From CBCOTE01 sp965112965 (lineage in GTDB: Bacteria; Desulfobacterota; Desulfovibrionia; Desulfovibrionales; Desulfovibrionaceae), in NCBI GenBank assembly GCA_965112965.1, contig CBCOTE010000005.1:27769-91768 (forward strand): a stretch of 64,000 nt of DNA, written 5' to 3'. Below, one piece after another: positions 11,241 through 24,000 of this stretch (its first letter is position 1; each line of letters starts with the position of its first letter). The notes beneath the pieces are model-generated. The model was not told the origin of the DNA, ran no database searches, and worked only from the letters and a program-made list of their open reading frames with translations. Position numbers and translations under genes: made by a program.

Positions 11241-14200
11241 TAAATACGCTATAACCTTGATCACTCAAGAGCCAGCGGCTTACCGAAATATCAAATAACA
11301 TTAGAGGCTACATCACACGGTGAGAGGCCACAAAAAATCAGGTGAGAGGAATCGAATAATCTAGCTCCCCACCTACCCTATATTCAGCCGAATGGAAAAT
11401 GATTCATCGCTCGATCACGACACTGATAGTGGTGCCCCGGCATATACTATGGCGTTCACGCTCAACTAGTAATCGTAATTAGTCAGATTAAACTAGCTAG
11501 TCTGGCCAGCCCACACCAACAACAATCAAACAACGAGATAAGTTAAAATGCATATAAAATCTTCATATTTTATATAGTGATAAAACTAAGTCAACCTGCC
11601 AACGAATAACCACACCAGGCCACTGCAACTAATTAGGCAGGAGATATCGAGACAAACACAGAGAAAACTACAATAAGTGCGATGGCGGAGATATGGTGTC
11701 CTTAACCTGGACCATATGCTCGACGATAGGCCTCTTTTTTTTGGCCGTAGCCACAGTCTTGGCCGGAGCAAATTTCACGATTAAAATCTCTATCTCATTC
11801 AGAACCGACGTCTTAGTCGTCACTGCCTCTCTAGCCAGCGTGCATTCCCAGTCAGGAATGACTTTACCGGCCAGCATATCAATTTTCTTGGCTGAACTAT
11901 AAAAAGTGGTAAAACAATATCTTAGCTCTACAAAAAAAATAGCTAGAACAAAAAATAGAGGATAACCCGTCTCCAGTAGAACAACTATGAATACAAACTC
12001 AGCAAACGACAGCGATTATCAGTGCGTTCCTTCACCTTTACTATCTCACGTCTGTCAAAAAACTACAGATAGAACAGGGTTTCGTCGCGCCTAGGCCTAG
12101 AACCTCAGGCCATCCCAACCTCAACACGACAAAAAAAAATATCTCAACTGCTAATTCGCTTACCCCGAACGAAGAAATCAGGCCGAAAGATGCGTATTAA
12201 GATGAGCTGTACCTCCGTCAATAATCTAAAAAACGTCAGAATAATTCTTTCGGAAAACCGAGGCAACAGATAGCGATACTTCAATGCAAGCAGGGCGATC
12301 TTATCGGCCTTAGCAACCAAGCCACTGTTTAACAGTTCGACATATAAGTCGAATGAAACTGTTTACACCAACGAGACGACAAAGAATGTGCTTTCGAAGC
12401 GCTCTATAAAGGCCTCCATTGGATAACGCGTGGATACGTAACAATAGACCAAACTGCCTAACGTTAGGTCATCCAATAGCGATGTCAATTGTTAAAGTGC
12501 CATCGGTGAATGCCACACAGCGCCCAAGGTTCAGGCCATGCCGACATAAACTATGTATGATGCCTGAATAGCTGCACTTTTACTCCATAACTGCTCGAAT
12601 ATGGTTTGCACACGCTCTCAACACAACAGAACTAGGACTCAAGAGCTCCTAGCCCACTCGGGTAGAAGTCAATCCTAGAGTACTCTTGAATAGGTTTGAT
12701 GTATTGGGGGTGTACAAATAACATCGAAAAAAATCGTTAATGCATAAAAAAATCATAGAACAGGTCAATTGATTCATCTTTAGTAGCGTTTGATCTTAAC
12801 AATACTATATACATAAAAAAAACAATAGCGTATAACCGTGTTTAATAGACAGCTTTGGATAATCATATCTAGAATTATACCGCAATACTAGTTAAAAAAA
12901 TACTACTTTATATAATATTACTAGACTACATTTAAAATTAGATATGTAGCCCATAATACTTTATGTTGAACTATTATATTCTAATGCCATAACAGAATCT
13001 AGTCAAAACACAAGTAAAACGAGCAGACATATCGTCCCAGCAGATAATGTACAATGGACAATTTTTATTATGCCACTACTCAAGCTGTCTACTGCGTTCA
13101 AATCCACTCCGACTGAATATCATCACGTATAAAATAACTGTCTATCAATTTTCAACATGTCAGCCCAACTAAAGCAAGCTTTATGCCTGGGAAAATATTT
13201 AGCTGGAAAAATATCCGACCAAGACGGTTAATTTTCTTTAATTCCAGACCGACTACAAAAGGTTCTCCATACCCCCTTGATATACTAGCCTCTCCCCTTA
13301 AGCGCCTAGCCGTAGCATTATATCTTTTGCAGCAAAGCCGATGCTATATAGCGTATTCTAATATTCCAAGCATCTACATATCTTCGAGCACGCCAGTGAG
13401 ATAAAGTCGTCTATGAACGCGACATAGACTGAGATGGAATAAAAAAAGATAGTCTTGTCTATACGCGAGGTCCACTACTGCTATTACAAACTCTTTCTAT
13501 TTCATAACTACCACATCCATCCACGCCATAATAAGCAAGTAAAGCTACACTTCCATAGCATTCATCTATGTCGGTCTGGAATATCGACCAGATAGCTTGT
13601 TATTCACGAGTTCCACGCACACGCCTGCGTGGGGTCTAAGTGTAAGTCCAGGCTATGCCAGCTTGATTCAAAAAAAACTGCTAAGATGACTCCCCCACGA
13701 AAATTGGCCCACCGAAGCCAACGATATGGCTTCCCATCCTTTCTCTAATAAAAAAACTTTTCGTAAGATATAGATAGGGCTACAACTCTGATGATCGATC
13801 TGATTCCCAGTCAACCTATGTGGCAGGATAGACCTGCTGCATAGGTTGACTACTCTAGACAGCACAAACAGGCTGAGGGAACTGGCCTAATACGATCTAA
13901 AAATATTCATCAGCTGCCCCCCCCTTTGTGGCCGCCCTTAAAACTTTATACAGTTATGACCTGTCATTACTCAAAACTACTGGCCGGCGTACCTGTATTA
14001 TAGGGACACACTGTGGACCTGCACGGACATGCTTTTTTTTGAGCTCGATGCTTAATACGTAGAACTAAGATGACCGAATTGGATATCCGTAATAATGCTC
14101 GATTCATGTGCTACAACTCTTACCAGACAATCTAATAGAATTCACGGCCGAACTACGGAGACTGTTGGCCGCATTGAACTGGTTCAAACTGATATAATTG

Positions 14201-15667
14201 AAACGTCTCTAACGCTACTGCAATTTCGACGAAACCTTTAGTAATTACTTTACCACCACATCCATCGCCATTGTCTAAGGATAAAATCCTGAATATCCCC
14301 TCCTACATCCCGGGCCTAATAATAAAATACCGAAAGAAGATATCTTATACATTTCAAGAACTACTTAGAATGTTGGGCTGTCAGGATCACAGTGCTGCAT
14401 CTGGTCCAGTTGCTGGCCTTTCAAAAAAAAATATGTTACAATTCAACCCCCTTCACTGCACTGCCGCCTATAACCACATTTTTACTCCAGGCTGCCCAGC
14501 CTAAATCAAAACTAGCGGCTAGTGATGCCTTGGTTGTAGTCCCACGAGCCACGCTCACAGCACTTCAGTAACCAACTGGCCACCGCTCGCTGCCTTCCAC
14601 CAAAAAAATTCTTTGAACTGCGACATGGTTTCGCCGAAAAATCGAGCTATGCAATTGCAGCTGTATCACGACAGTTAGACCAATGGGCCTACATCAAAGC
14701 AACAGACTGAGCCTAACTTTACCCATCTACTCGCCTGGCACAGTGTAGCGCTGAGATCTAATCCAGATAAAACTGACTTTCTTATCCGAGGCCAATAATC
14801 TAAGAATGTCAGTAAAAGTACACTCCTTGCCAAGGACACCCATTCCGACAACACTGGCAATACTTCATCTAAGACTTAAAAAATGACGACATCTGAGCTA
14901 GACCGACACTACGCGTGAGCGCATAATGCGAACATCTGCGCGACGCCTAATGGATCTTACGCGTAGGCCGGAAGTGCAGCATCCAACCTCCGCCCAAAAC
15001 TCACCCACCGAAGTTAAGTTACTTGAGCCTACCACTAGATCAGTTCATTATCGCTAAGAACGGCTTATTCAAAAAAAAACTACTACTAAACACGGATATT
15101 TTAGAAGTAACTAACCTAGTTACTGTCTTAAAAAAAATAACCTTGCCGCATTGTGGCAACGCACAGCATCAAGCGCATTGTTGCCGAGAATATATATCGC
15201 TTCCGCCATGATCCCAACCGACACCTTAGTCCGGTTGAGCGTAACGTAGCTGCCAATAGCAGGACTGGGAACGATCTTGTGTTCGCTCGGATATCGCCGA
15301 GATGGCCACGGTATTCATGAATAACTATCTAGCGGATCATTTCGCTATTTCGAAGTATATATTGCCCTTATTGAACTGGGTGCCATCCTCTATGGTCGAA
15401 GTACTTGCTGCCGTAAATTGCTCCATGACTAGAAAAAAAGGTCACTGAACCACTCTCATTGTCCCTACCTAATCACCAGCTTTAACTGCACTATATAAGC
15501 ATCAACCTCTTCAAATCTGAATCGTTTAGGCCTCATCAATTTTATCTCACACGGTGCGAAAACTCAAACTAAACTACTAATTCTAACGATACTACTTGAT
15601 CCTTCGCGTTGTTACGTGAACGATAGATTGCAAAATAGTAAGTTAATAATCTACTAAAAATATTCAT
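11240..15667. other. Decayed tract with short open fragments
   Basis: No intact gene. On the minus strand about 90 codons near 12140-12440 stay open except for one stop, with a segment NSGLVAKADKIALLALKY, so a gene decayed here recently; I do not recognise it. A strong hairpin lies at 13810-13850. Homopolymer runs (A7-A9, and C8 at 13917-13924) are frequent. Confidence 0.5.
13810..13850. repeat. Strong 18-bp hairpin
   Basis: GTCAACCTATG (13810-13820) pairs perfectly with CATAGGTTGAC (13840-13850). Inside it GCAGG and CCTGC (13823-13827 and 13833-13837) pair around the 5-base loop ATAGA. The two bases between the arms on each side can form U-G wobbles in RNA, giving a continuous 18-bp stem. 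No T-run follows on either strand, so it is not a canonical terminator. Confidence 0.6.
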
Positions 15668-16597
15668 TTAATTCGCCCTAATCATGATCATCAACTCAGT
15701 AGGCGACTTCTTACTCACCTCGGTCTGTACCGCCGCAGTTAGGTCAGCTACAATACGGTACATGGCCAAATGTTTACCCGTACGAAATGCTTTGACTAAG
15801 GCCGGTTTAACCGAAATCGGCATACCCTTACCTTGCCAACTACCGGGCAAATCCACCACTAGACGATTCGGTCCTACCAAAGTAAAATGATTGACTGCTT
15901 TAATAGGTCGCTGAGTAACTACATGTAGGACAAGACTATCGTTAGTCGAGTCCATACGGAACTTAATAATACGATTGAGGCTATCTCTGGCCGTAGCCTT
16001 AACTTCGATCTTTTTCCAGGCAACGACTTTCATGTCTTTGGCCAAGACCTTAGTCGGCTCAGTGACGGAATTAACCTCGACCCCTATCTCCGACTTAGTT
16101 TTTGTCTTATTGAGTTCTGTCCTAGCCTGATCGGATTTACTAGGCTCGGCCTTAACTACCTCAGAGGACAAATCGCAGGGTTTGGCGCTCTGGACAACTT
16201 TTTTAGCCGCCTCTGACACTACATTGGCTACTGGTTGGGTAGATTGTTGAGGCATATCTTCTTTCATGATCTGTACGAGCTCATCAGAATTATTAGATGG
16301 GACAGCCTTGTCAGTCTGGGACGAAAACGGAGAGATCGGGGTCGAAACCTGGGACGCCGAAGCCTTATCCTCCTGGGAAATAAGAGCTGGGACAGACTGG
16401 ATGGCCGGTAGCTGAGAGACAGAAACCGACTGAACTTTAGTAGCCTGGCCTGGCACCGGTACCGTAGTCGTACCCAAAACAGGCATCGTAATTGATAGCG
16501 GCTGAACCCACTGCTTGAGATGAAACTCATAGATCACGAGCCCCAATATACCAAAAATGATAAATACCAATAGCATATAGGTAACCTTTTTATTCAT
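15668..16597 (-). CDS. AMIN-domain membrane-anchored protein
   Basis: A 309-aa protein beginning MNKKVTYMLLVFIIFG. It has an N-terminal signal-anchor helix (about residues 5-22), a long S/T/P/Q/K-rich linker (about 50-190) and a C-terminal AMIN domain (about 200-309, with NHFTLVGPNRLVVDLPG and MYRIVADL). AMIN domains usually bind peptidoglycan or target periplasmic proteins to the envelope and the septum. No amidase or secretin domain follows, so this is probably a stand-alone envelope protein. I chose the start at 16597 rather than 16621 because GGGAG lies 7 bases before it. Neighbouring DNA on both sides is decayed. The linker is low in complexity and may vary freely. Confidence 0.8.
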   Translation of the reverse strand: MNKKVTYMLLVFIIFGILGLVIYEFHLKQWVQPLSITMPVLGTTTVPVPGQATKVQSVSVSQLPAIQSVPALISQEDKASASQVSTPISPFSSQTDKAVPSNNSDELVQIMKEDMPQQSTQPVANVVSEAAKKVVQSAKPCDLSSEVVKAEPSKSDQARTELNKTKTKSEIGVEVNSVTEPTKVLAKDMKVVAWKKIEVKATARDSLNRIIKFRMDSTNDSLVLHVVTQRPIKAVNHFTLVGPNRLVVDLPGSWQGKGMPISVKPALVKAFRTGKHLAMYRIVADLTAAVQTEVSKKSPTELMIMIRAN

Positions 16598-17710
16598 ACT
16601 ACGGCTCCCTTTGATTTTCAAGCCGGCCGATCCTTATGGCTGTTATCGATCGTCGGCTATATGTTTAAAAAAACAAATTGATTGCAAAGGAATCACCAGT
16701 GTACCACGTATATCACTCTATATTTTATTTTTTTTCCACCAATATCCAAGCTATAATAAATGCCTTGTTCTATCTTATAGGCATCTTATATATATCGATT
16801 TCCACTATACATCACCAGCTATTTCGCATATCTACGTATTAACCATAAAACTTTCTGTCTCCTAGTTATGAATCCAGTTTTGGCGCCGTAATCCTAAAGA
16901 AATACTACCGTCGTTGGTCACAAGATAATCTAGCCGACCTGCAAAGATGTTACGACTCAAAACTATACGTCAAAAAAAAATTTTACTCTGGCCGACGACT
17001 ACGCTGCAATGTGCATTTCGCTCGGTTCGGACGGAAGAGCCAACTTGCTGCGCCTCCCTTTTTTTAAAAAATCCTCCAGGCTCTGACCAACCGCCACAAA
17101 TATTTTTCCTTTTATAATATATCTTTTACACTAAGGCAAATAAATAACATATTCAGAGCTTGCGCTTTATCTAATAGTCTATAAACGGCATAAACATAAA
17201 CTTTTGTGGCCTATTCAAATTCGAATCTCGATTATAGAGCATAGCCTGTAGACCCTCACTTCATACTGACATACCGCGATCGCAGCCACCCGTTATAGCC
17301 TTATGAGGTTCTTTAATGCCAACACTTATATCGGGAGACAATCGGAACCATCACTAACAAATTCGACGAAGCCAACCTGCCAGAGATCTCACGTCGTCGT
17401 CGGATGAGACCGCTCTGATCCAAGCCTTACGCTCGACACATATCCGCCAACACTAAAATAGCCACATAACTCCAGGCTTCCTTATCTACTCGACAAAACT
17501 ACTGACAAAGAGATTCCAACAGGGAACAATTTATGTTAAACTATATCATTACTGAACAGGCATTTTTTCAAGACACGCTGCTCATATTTTTGGAGAGTAC
17601 ATCAATCTAGCCGATGGCCACTGCCGTGACATAAAGGAATGGCACCGGTACAAATACGCGACCTTGTTACCAAGGTGCTTTGTAAATCCAGCTGGCCTAA
17701 ATCGTAAAAA
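16598..17710. other. Decayed tract, nothing identified
   Basis: No motif recognised on either strand. Long T and A runs occur at 16723-16735 and 16973-16981. It may include the promoter of the minus-strand AMIN gene, but I see no clear -35/-10 pair. Confidence 0.5.
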
Positions 17711-18499
17711 ATGATGAAAAACAATTCTTTTAAATCTTTAGATAAATCTAGATTTCCCAAACAATCGGTTATAACGCTGTACAAAAAAGCAAGCAAATTC
17801 TGGCCAGATAGGAAAGGAGCCGGGCCACAGCTTGCCCAAAGACACAGGCCAGCCACGATGCCGCCCCAGGACGCCATGGAAACTAACGATGACGCGATCT
17901 TTTCCAACGCTATGGTCGGTGTAATTCCTATGAATAACACCAAAGGTCGCAGCATACCCCAAACCATAAATAAACTTCAGACTTTCATCCTTGACTCAAA
18001 TCTGGCCAAGGAACAGAAGGGCCAGGAGCAATTTCTGAATGCAGTTACGAGTAAAGTGGAGTTCAAATTAGAACACAAAAATGAATACTTCCAGGGAACT
18101 ATAGCCGGCCTAGATTTTAAAGTACTCCACCGCCTCAAGACCGGTTTTTTTAGGCCAGAGGCCCACTTAAACCTACGCAGACAGAACACCAGGCAAGCTT
18201 GGCTGGCCTTAGCTACCTTCATACGCGAACATTATCTTTGTGGCCACCGCTGTCTACTGCTAATCCATGGCCGAGGCCTGAACTCCCCTGGGAGTTATGG
18301 TATCCTACGTGAGCGCGTCCAGTCTTGGCTGATCAACGATCCCCTCAAGCGGGTGGTACTAGCCTTCTGCACCGCCTTACCCCGCCACGGCAGTACCGGG
18401 GCCATCTATATCTTACTGCGTAAATATAAAAAACTGACACCCCCCCAGTTGGACCGATGTACTGCAAGCCTCAAACAAAATTCTGACTACAAAATATAG
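17711..18499 (+). CDS. Smr-domain protein
   Basis: The C-terminal half of this 262-aa protein is an Smr domain like that at the end of MutS2. LDFKVLHRLKTG replaces the usual LDLHGMT start. Then come CLLLIHGRGLNSPG (the HGRG loop), ILRERVQSWL, VVLAFCTALPRHGSTGAIY and the end LLRKYKK. Smr domains nick DNA or cleave RNA. The 'HGxG' loop is intact but the LDLHG motif reads LDFKV, as in many stand-alone proteins of this group. Residues 1-125 are poorly conserved and charged. The ATG start has no clear ribosome-binding site, so a start further downstream is possible. Surroundings are decayed. Confidence 0.82.
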   Translation: MMKNNSFKSLDKSRFPKQSVITLYKKASKFWPDRKGAGPQLAQRHRPATMPPQDAMETNDDAIFSNAMVGVIPMNNTKGRSIPQTINKLQTFILDSNLAKEQKGQEQFLNAVTSKVEFKLEHKNEYFQGTIAGLDFKVLHRLKTGFFRPEAHLNLRRQNTRQAWLALATFIREHYLCGHRCLLLIHGRGLNSPGSYGILRERVQSWLINDPLKRVVLAFCTALPRHGSTGAIYILLRKYKKLTPPQLDRCTASLKQNSDYKI

Positions 18500-19620
18500 C
18501 CTTCCTTTCTCTTCATCACCCGCGAATCTCGACTGCACCGACAGAGATATATATCTAATAAAAGCTTATGAAACGCATCAAAAGCCAATCACCATTAACC
18601 AGTCTATACTCGTGTCTCTGGAAGGACATTCGATAAAAAAGCTGGGGCAACCGACTCATGGTCCACGATATCTTTAAAGTATAATATTACAATCTAAAAA
18701 GTATCTGAACCATATATAAGTTCGCCGCCAGCTCCATAACCTGAACCGCCAGCCAGCCCAACATCGCATTCGGCAGAACCAGTTTGACTTCGCCTCGATT
18801 CAAATGTATAAAAAAATTACTCAAACAAAATCAAAAGAACGGTATAGGCAATACGTAAAAAGCTCCCGGTGTTAATGGTAATCCCTTAAACAGAGAATCC
18901 GATATCGAAGGAGACGGCCCAAAAATTGATGCAAAATGACTGCAATGTCACTTGTTCTGTTTAACGCATATCTCTAACTAACCAGGCTCCAATCGTCGCG
19001 AGATGACTATGAGACTTACAAAAGAATATCAATAGCGCTAAAAAATCACCTAAAAATCTAGCGAGAAGCAGGTTCTACCCCCATCAAGCTCCAGCTCACG
19101 AGCATAATGCACAGAATATTCAAAAACGATGCAAATTCAATAACTTAATTGTGCTGTTAAAGAACTTTTATAGTATCCTGTCACATGGATTATCTGCTAT
19201 CGCCGTGTACTTGCCTACTGTGCTCGTCGTGTAGTGTAGAGAAATATAGTCCATCCGGTAGCCTTTAGCTTTTAGGCCATGGACATCACGATCTAATTCG
19301 AAATCCGATATACCTTAAAACAAACGTCCAGCTTATCAATAATATCGACGTATCCCGTACCTAAGTTGGAAGGTGATAGCTATATTGTTGTACCCCTTCA
19401 ACCAGCGCAAGATTGTGCTGCGCATTAAGGCCACCCTCAAATAAAATATCTCTTAATCCAATAAAGGGTAAGTCATGGAGACCACCAGACCGACCAATTC
19501 CCTCAGACCGGATTGAGCATTGAACTCGATGAGATCGGCTACTACATACTCACCAAAATAAACTAAAATTAAGCTAACAGCGCAAAATTTCTGACTTTTA
19601 ATCAAGTCTATGCGCTAATA
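18500..19620. other. Decayed tract upstream of pstB remnant
   Basis: In an intact pst operon pstS, pstC and pstA would lie here, but 1.1 kb is too short for all of them and I cannot read any with confidence. A segment near 19330-19420 (EGDSYIVVPLQ) stays open for about 25 codons; family unknown. Confidence 0.45.
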
Positions 19621-20410
19621 TTGTCAGATACTCTCCAAAAAATATCCTTTAAGCTAGGTGCAGTTATGGTTTCGAACATTACAGCTGCATCGTTGATACT
19701 CACGTGCAGTGGCTATGTAACAATCATAGCGCTTAAGATCAACGAGCACCTCTCGCATCCTTCATTAGTCCTCGAGTTACGACAAGAGCACCTTCCTGCG
19801 CTGCATGAACCGCATGAACGACCTCATCCTCGTAGTCCAGGCAAAGGGCAAAATGATCCAAAACAGCCAAAACATCACGCATCCAAAATCAATATGGTCG
19901 CACTACGGCGCCGGATAAGCATCGTCTTCCAGGAATCCATACTCTTTGTAAATCTACCTTCAAAAATACAATCTATGTCCTGTATATGAATTACGTTTCT
20001 GATAAGATCTTTCGTCGCCGGCCTTATAGAGTAGAGCCTCATCAGAGCCACCACCAGGATAAAATTAAGGATCAGCTGCACGACTCGACGCTGAGATTCT
20101 CCGATAACTAACAGCGGCGGATGTGTATTGTCTGCGCTCTGACTGTAGAGCCGTAGTTGCTGCTCATTAAGAAATCAATTTCATCCATATAGCCACACAA
20201 AAGATTTAGAAACCCATCTACGCGATCTAGATAAATATACCATAGTTATTGTCACTCAGAACATGCGACAGGAGAGCAGCATCTCGAATGTTTCCAGCTT
20301 ATTATGCGTAGTCCGGCGTATTAAAGTCAATAATACTAAATCTGTATTCATCCGGCCACTATACAAAAAACTAAAAATTGTGTCATCAGCCACTTCGGCT
20401 ATTTAGAGGA
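19621..20410 (+). pseudogene. pstB: Phosphate ABC transporter ATPase remnant
   Basis: PstB is the ATPase of the high-affinity phosphate importer. Its motifs appear in the right order, in shifting frames. DKSTFLRCMNRMNDLI (19781-19828) covers the end of Walker A and its helix. LRRRISIVFQ (19902-19931) holds the Q-loop. KDQLHDSTL followed by a broken signature (SDN-stop-QRR for SGGQQQR) and ALTVEP lies at about 20067-20157. YTIVIVTQNM (20235-20264) is the H-loop region, with His changed to Gln. Internal stops and at least three frame changes make it non-functional. A phoU remnant follows directly, confirming the operon. Confidence 0.93.
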
Positions 20411-20439
20411 ACGTATTCTATGGCATGAGAAGTATTTTT

Positions 20440-21090
20440 TTACCAACAGCCAAAACATTTAGAGCACAAAAAATTAGAAATAACTACGCGCTCTAAAAAA
20501 AAGTATATGCATTAAAGTCATCTACGCTCTGTCTAACTATAAAGCTGAGTCGACCCAAAAAATCGTCGACAAAGAATACGCCATTAACTATATTAAGCGT
20601 AAAAAGTAGTGCTTTGTCCATAAAACTAATAGCCTTGGACTAGCCCGTAACCCATGATCTACGCTTCATCATCAACGCCATTCGTATCATCATTAACCTG
20701 GAATAGTTGATAGACGAGGCTGTAAATGTCATCGTTATGAGCCCATGGTCTCTCCAAATCGTCCATTCTTTACCCACACCGCTACAGCTGGAGAAGTCTT
20801 ATAACACCCATTCTAGCGCATATTTGCCGCCGCGATCAAACATTTCATAAAATACGATACTGGCCAATCCTCCCAGGTCTACGGCTTATACCAACACCAC
20901 AATGCCATTAATATCCAGATCCTCAAAAACGCCCTATAGAGAACATGCCCACCAAAATACCATTGCCACCGAATATTCGATATATATCCTCATTATATAA
21001 GCCTTCAAACGCATTGGCGACCCATCCACAAATATCACTCAAATTAATGATCTCCATCGCCAAAGGCGAAGAACATAAAGCGTTGGTATG
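20440..21090 (+). pseudogene. phoU: Phosphate uptake regulator remnant
   Basis: PhoU is the helical negative regulator of the Pho regulon and partner of PstB. Both PhoU repeats can be traced. TQKIVDKEYAIN is at 20553-20588. PVTHDLRFIINAIRI with NLE-stop-LIDEAVNV is at about 20644-20730, matching the PVAxDLRF...LERIGDxAVN core. RIGDPSTNIT followed in another frame by MISIAKGEEHK is at about 21012-21082, matching the second repeat. Glutamine and arginine positions are replaced by TAG. It lies just after the pstB remnant in the same direction. Confidence 0.93.
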
Positions 21091-24000
21091 CTCTAGAATA
21101 ACCCAGCGGGTAGCTTACGTTTTAGACAAAATAAAGCTAAATAAAATACAAACAATAAAAAGCCGCGTCAGACCCCCCCCGCCAGCTATAACACTGATCG
21201 CCAGGCTCTCCCGACACAACCACCATCGGCGGCTCATTACAATCTTACTTAGGATAGCAAGGAACAGACCGCGTAGCATCCTGAAAAAACATAAAAGTAG
21301 CTTCGTACTTAACAAGACTGAGTCACGACTTTTTTTTCATAACATCGGCCAGAGTCTGGAGCGAGGTGTCATCACTATCAGAAAAAATAAAAATCTGCTT
21401 GGATCGCTGCCAACACATCACTCTATCGGCCTGACCCAGTGACAGCGCTGTGTTCATAAAACTCAAAGTCAAATACGCGCATCTCCGTGCCCCGCCAAAA
21501 ACGACCCAAACCGAGATAGCTGTAGCCTGTAGCCTTAGAATAATGGCACACGAGATGGGAAAGGCCAGACCCCAACTATAGAATAGGTCTATAAAACCTA
21601 CAATGAACTCAAACAAGTCATGAAGGTTAAGTTCATTATCATACGGAAAATCTTCACTACAGGCAATCTCCCATATATATATCCGGTCATGGTCTTTATA
21701 CACAACTGCAAGGCTATGGTCAGCTATCTAGATAAGAAGGACAACCATTACGCTCGCTTCCTGAGCACAGCCCGAGTGCTATGGTCCTCGTGTTCGACGG
21801 CGAACTTAAGCATACCCGAAACTTCGCCGTAGAGCTCGCATTTTGAAAATATGCTATGAGCACTCCAAGTAGCCACTTAGCTATGGTCGACAATGGCTAT
21901 CCTACGCGAGAAATTTATGCACCTCATCAACCGTGAACTTCCTGCCGCTTAAGGAGCAATACACCCAGCCACGAGCAAGTCTTTCCGGCCATGGCGAGAT
22001 TCTGGCTCTCCACTGATACTCTGAACATGTACCCTTTTCATATAGGCCACATCACGGCCATATTCTCTTATGTCTGCAAACCCCTAGCTATCTCAACACA
22101 ACTTAATATACTCATGATTATTTAAGGATTATACCGAAGTGAACGAGACCGATACCTTCACAACTTTAATCACAAAATACAGTTATTTTTTGCATCTACA
22201 GGCTAATAAACTGGCTAAAATACTGCCGACATGCTCAAGTCTATGCTCGCTCACACTTTCAAGTATCAATCCGTACAGCTGTTCGACTTACTAGGCGCCC
22301 TAGTAGGGACCGATCTGGAGTGCCACGGACCAGAGCTGCGGCTGAAAACGATGCCATCGGAAGGTATAGTGGTGGAGCTATGCCAATACTACGGCTCGCA
22401 GACTTCGCTACTTACTCATAAAAAATGACGCATCCCTAGCTATGGATCTATTAAAGAACATCTGATGCGTAACTTCATAATTTTTTTGTGAGGCATATAC
22501 CGACGTGGTTATCGACCCACCCATGTCTACCTGCGGATGATCAAAATCAAGGCTAAACAGTGCTTCTCCCCCTAGGCACTGGTATTATCAACCCACCCTT
22601 AGCAATTTTGGTCCACCATGGTAGCCGACTATGACGTAGACGAGACATCAAAGCCTTAAATCCCAAATTAAAAGAATACATTGAATCTCTTATCAAGGTG
22701 TTGGATCATCAAAATAGTGCCCTATAGACTGACAAAACAACGGCCGTTCGTATTCATGTATGACGACTATCACGCGAGGAGGAGAAACTCTTGGGCCTGT
22801 AATATCAAGATCCGAATAAAATACCCCGGGGAATAGGGTTGCAGCCGGTCTAGGACGACCCAACCATACACAAATAGCTGATCCTCGGAGCATATGCCGG
22901 AGATATCTTGGACAAATACGCCGCCACGCCTAGTTTAAGCCCGGGCAAGGAGCGACCACTGTGGCCCAAGAAAAAACTTTATTCATGAAAATTTAAATGA
23001 TATACAGAGCATTCAATGCTACCATACAGATCTTGAGCGCAGATATCAAAAGCGGCCAGCTACATAACAGTTCGGGGTGAAGAACCAGCGCTTAAAAACC
23101 CCGATTATCTGCTTTGATATGGAAACTATATTCAAAAAAAATCGCTGTAGACTCACATTCAAATTATCCTAGAAAAAAAATAGAACAATAGCTGAACTAT
23201 CAACCATGGAAGCACGCTAGACCATCGTACTCCACCCTCTACCGCGAACACTCAGCTCTTGCTATCCAATGAGAACCACCCCACGCAGAATACCTCCTGC
23301 ATGAAGAAGATGTAGCTGATAATCTATACTTCATGGTTCTGAAAGTTACTAAATAGATCAAGATTGCCGAGCACTGTCTGAATGACTGTGACCTGTGATA
23401 CATCGAGACCATCAAAGACTGTGACAACTATATCGATAGCCTGAAGAGTGTCATTGAGGCTGCTTTTTAGCCATACATCGATAGGTCAACCTTGGTAGAT
23501 GTACCGAGGACGTACTAAGAGCTGCCAGCATTGTAGCCGGCAATTGAGAGTATGTCGCAGAATTCACTGTAGTATTGTATCCCAGTTATGAAATAATTGA
23601 ACTTCTTGCGCCCTTACGAATCCGACTACTTCTTCCGAGAAATCATCGCTGTTATGTAGTCTACAAAACAATCGTCCAAATCTTGCACTACCTAAGATAG
23701 ACTGACGATGCCCTGGTGAATATATGAGAAGCGGTCATATTAGCTGCTGTGGGGAAAAAATTTAAGATCCACTAATATGAGACGTTGCAGGAGACCATAT
23801 CGCGCTCCGGCATGGCCGTGCCTAGTCTCTGAGGTCAAGTTCCAAGACGACTCTGGGCTAAAAATGTAGACTCTTACGGGCCAATGGCCAGTAAACGACA
23901 AACTCTTTAAAGAAAAAAAGGAACATAAACTATTGCAGGAAAAAAATATTATCCAGTTTGAGGTAGTTCTTCCTAGTCTACCCTCCAATGGACTTACCCA

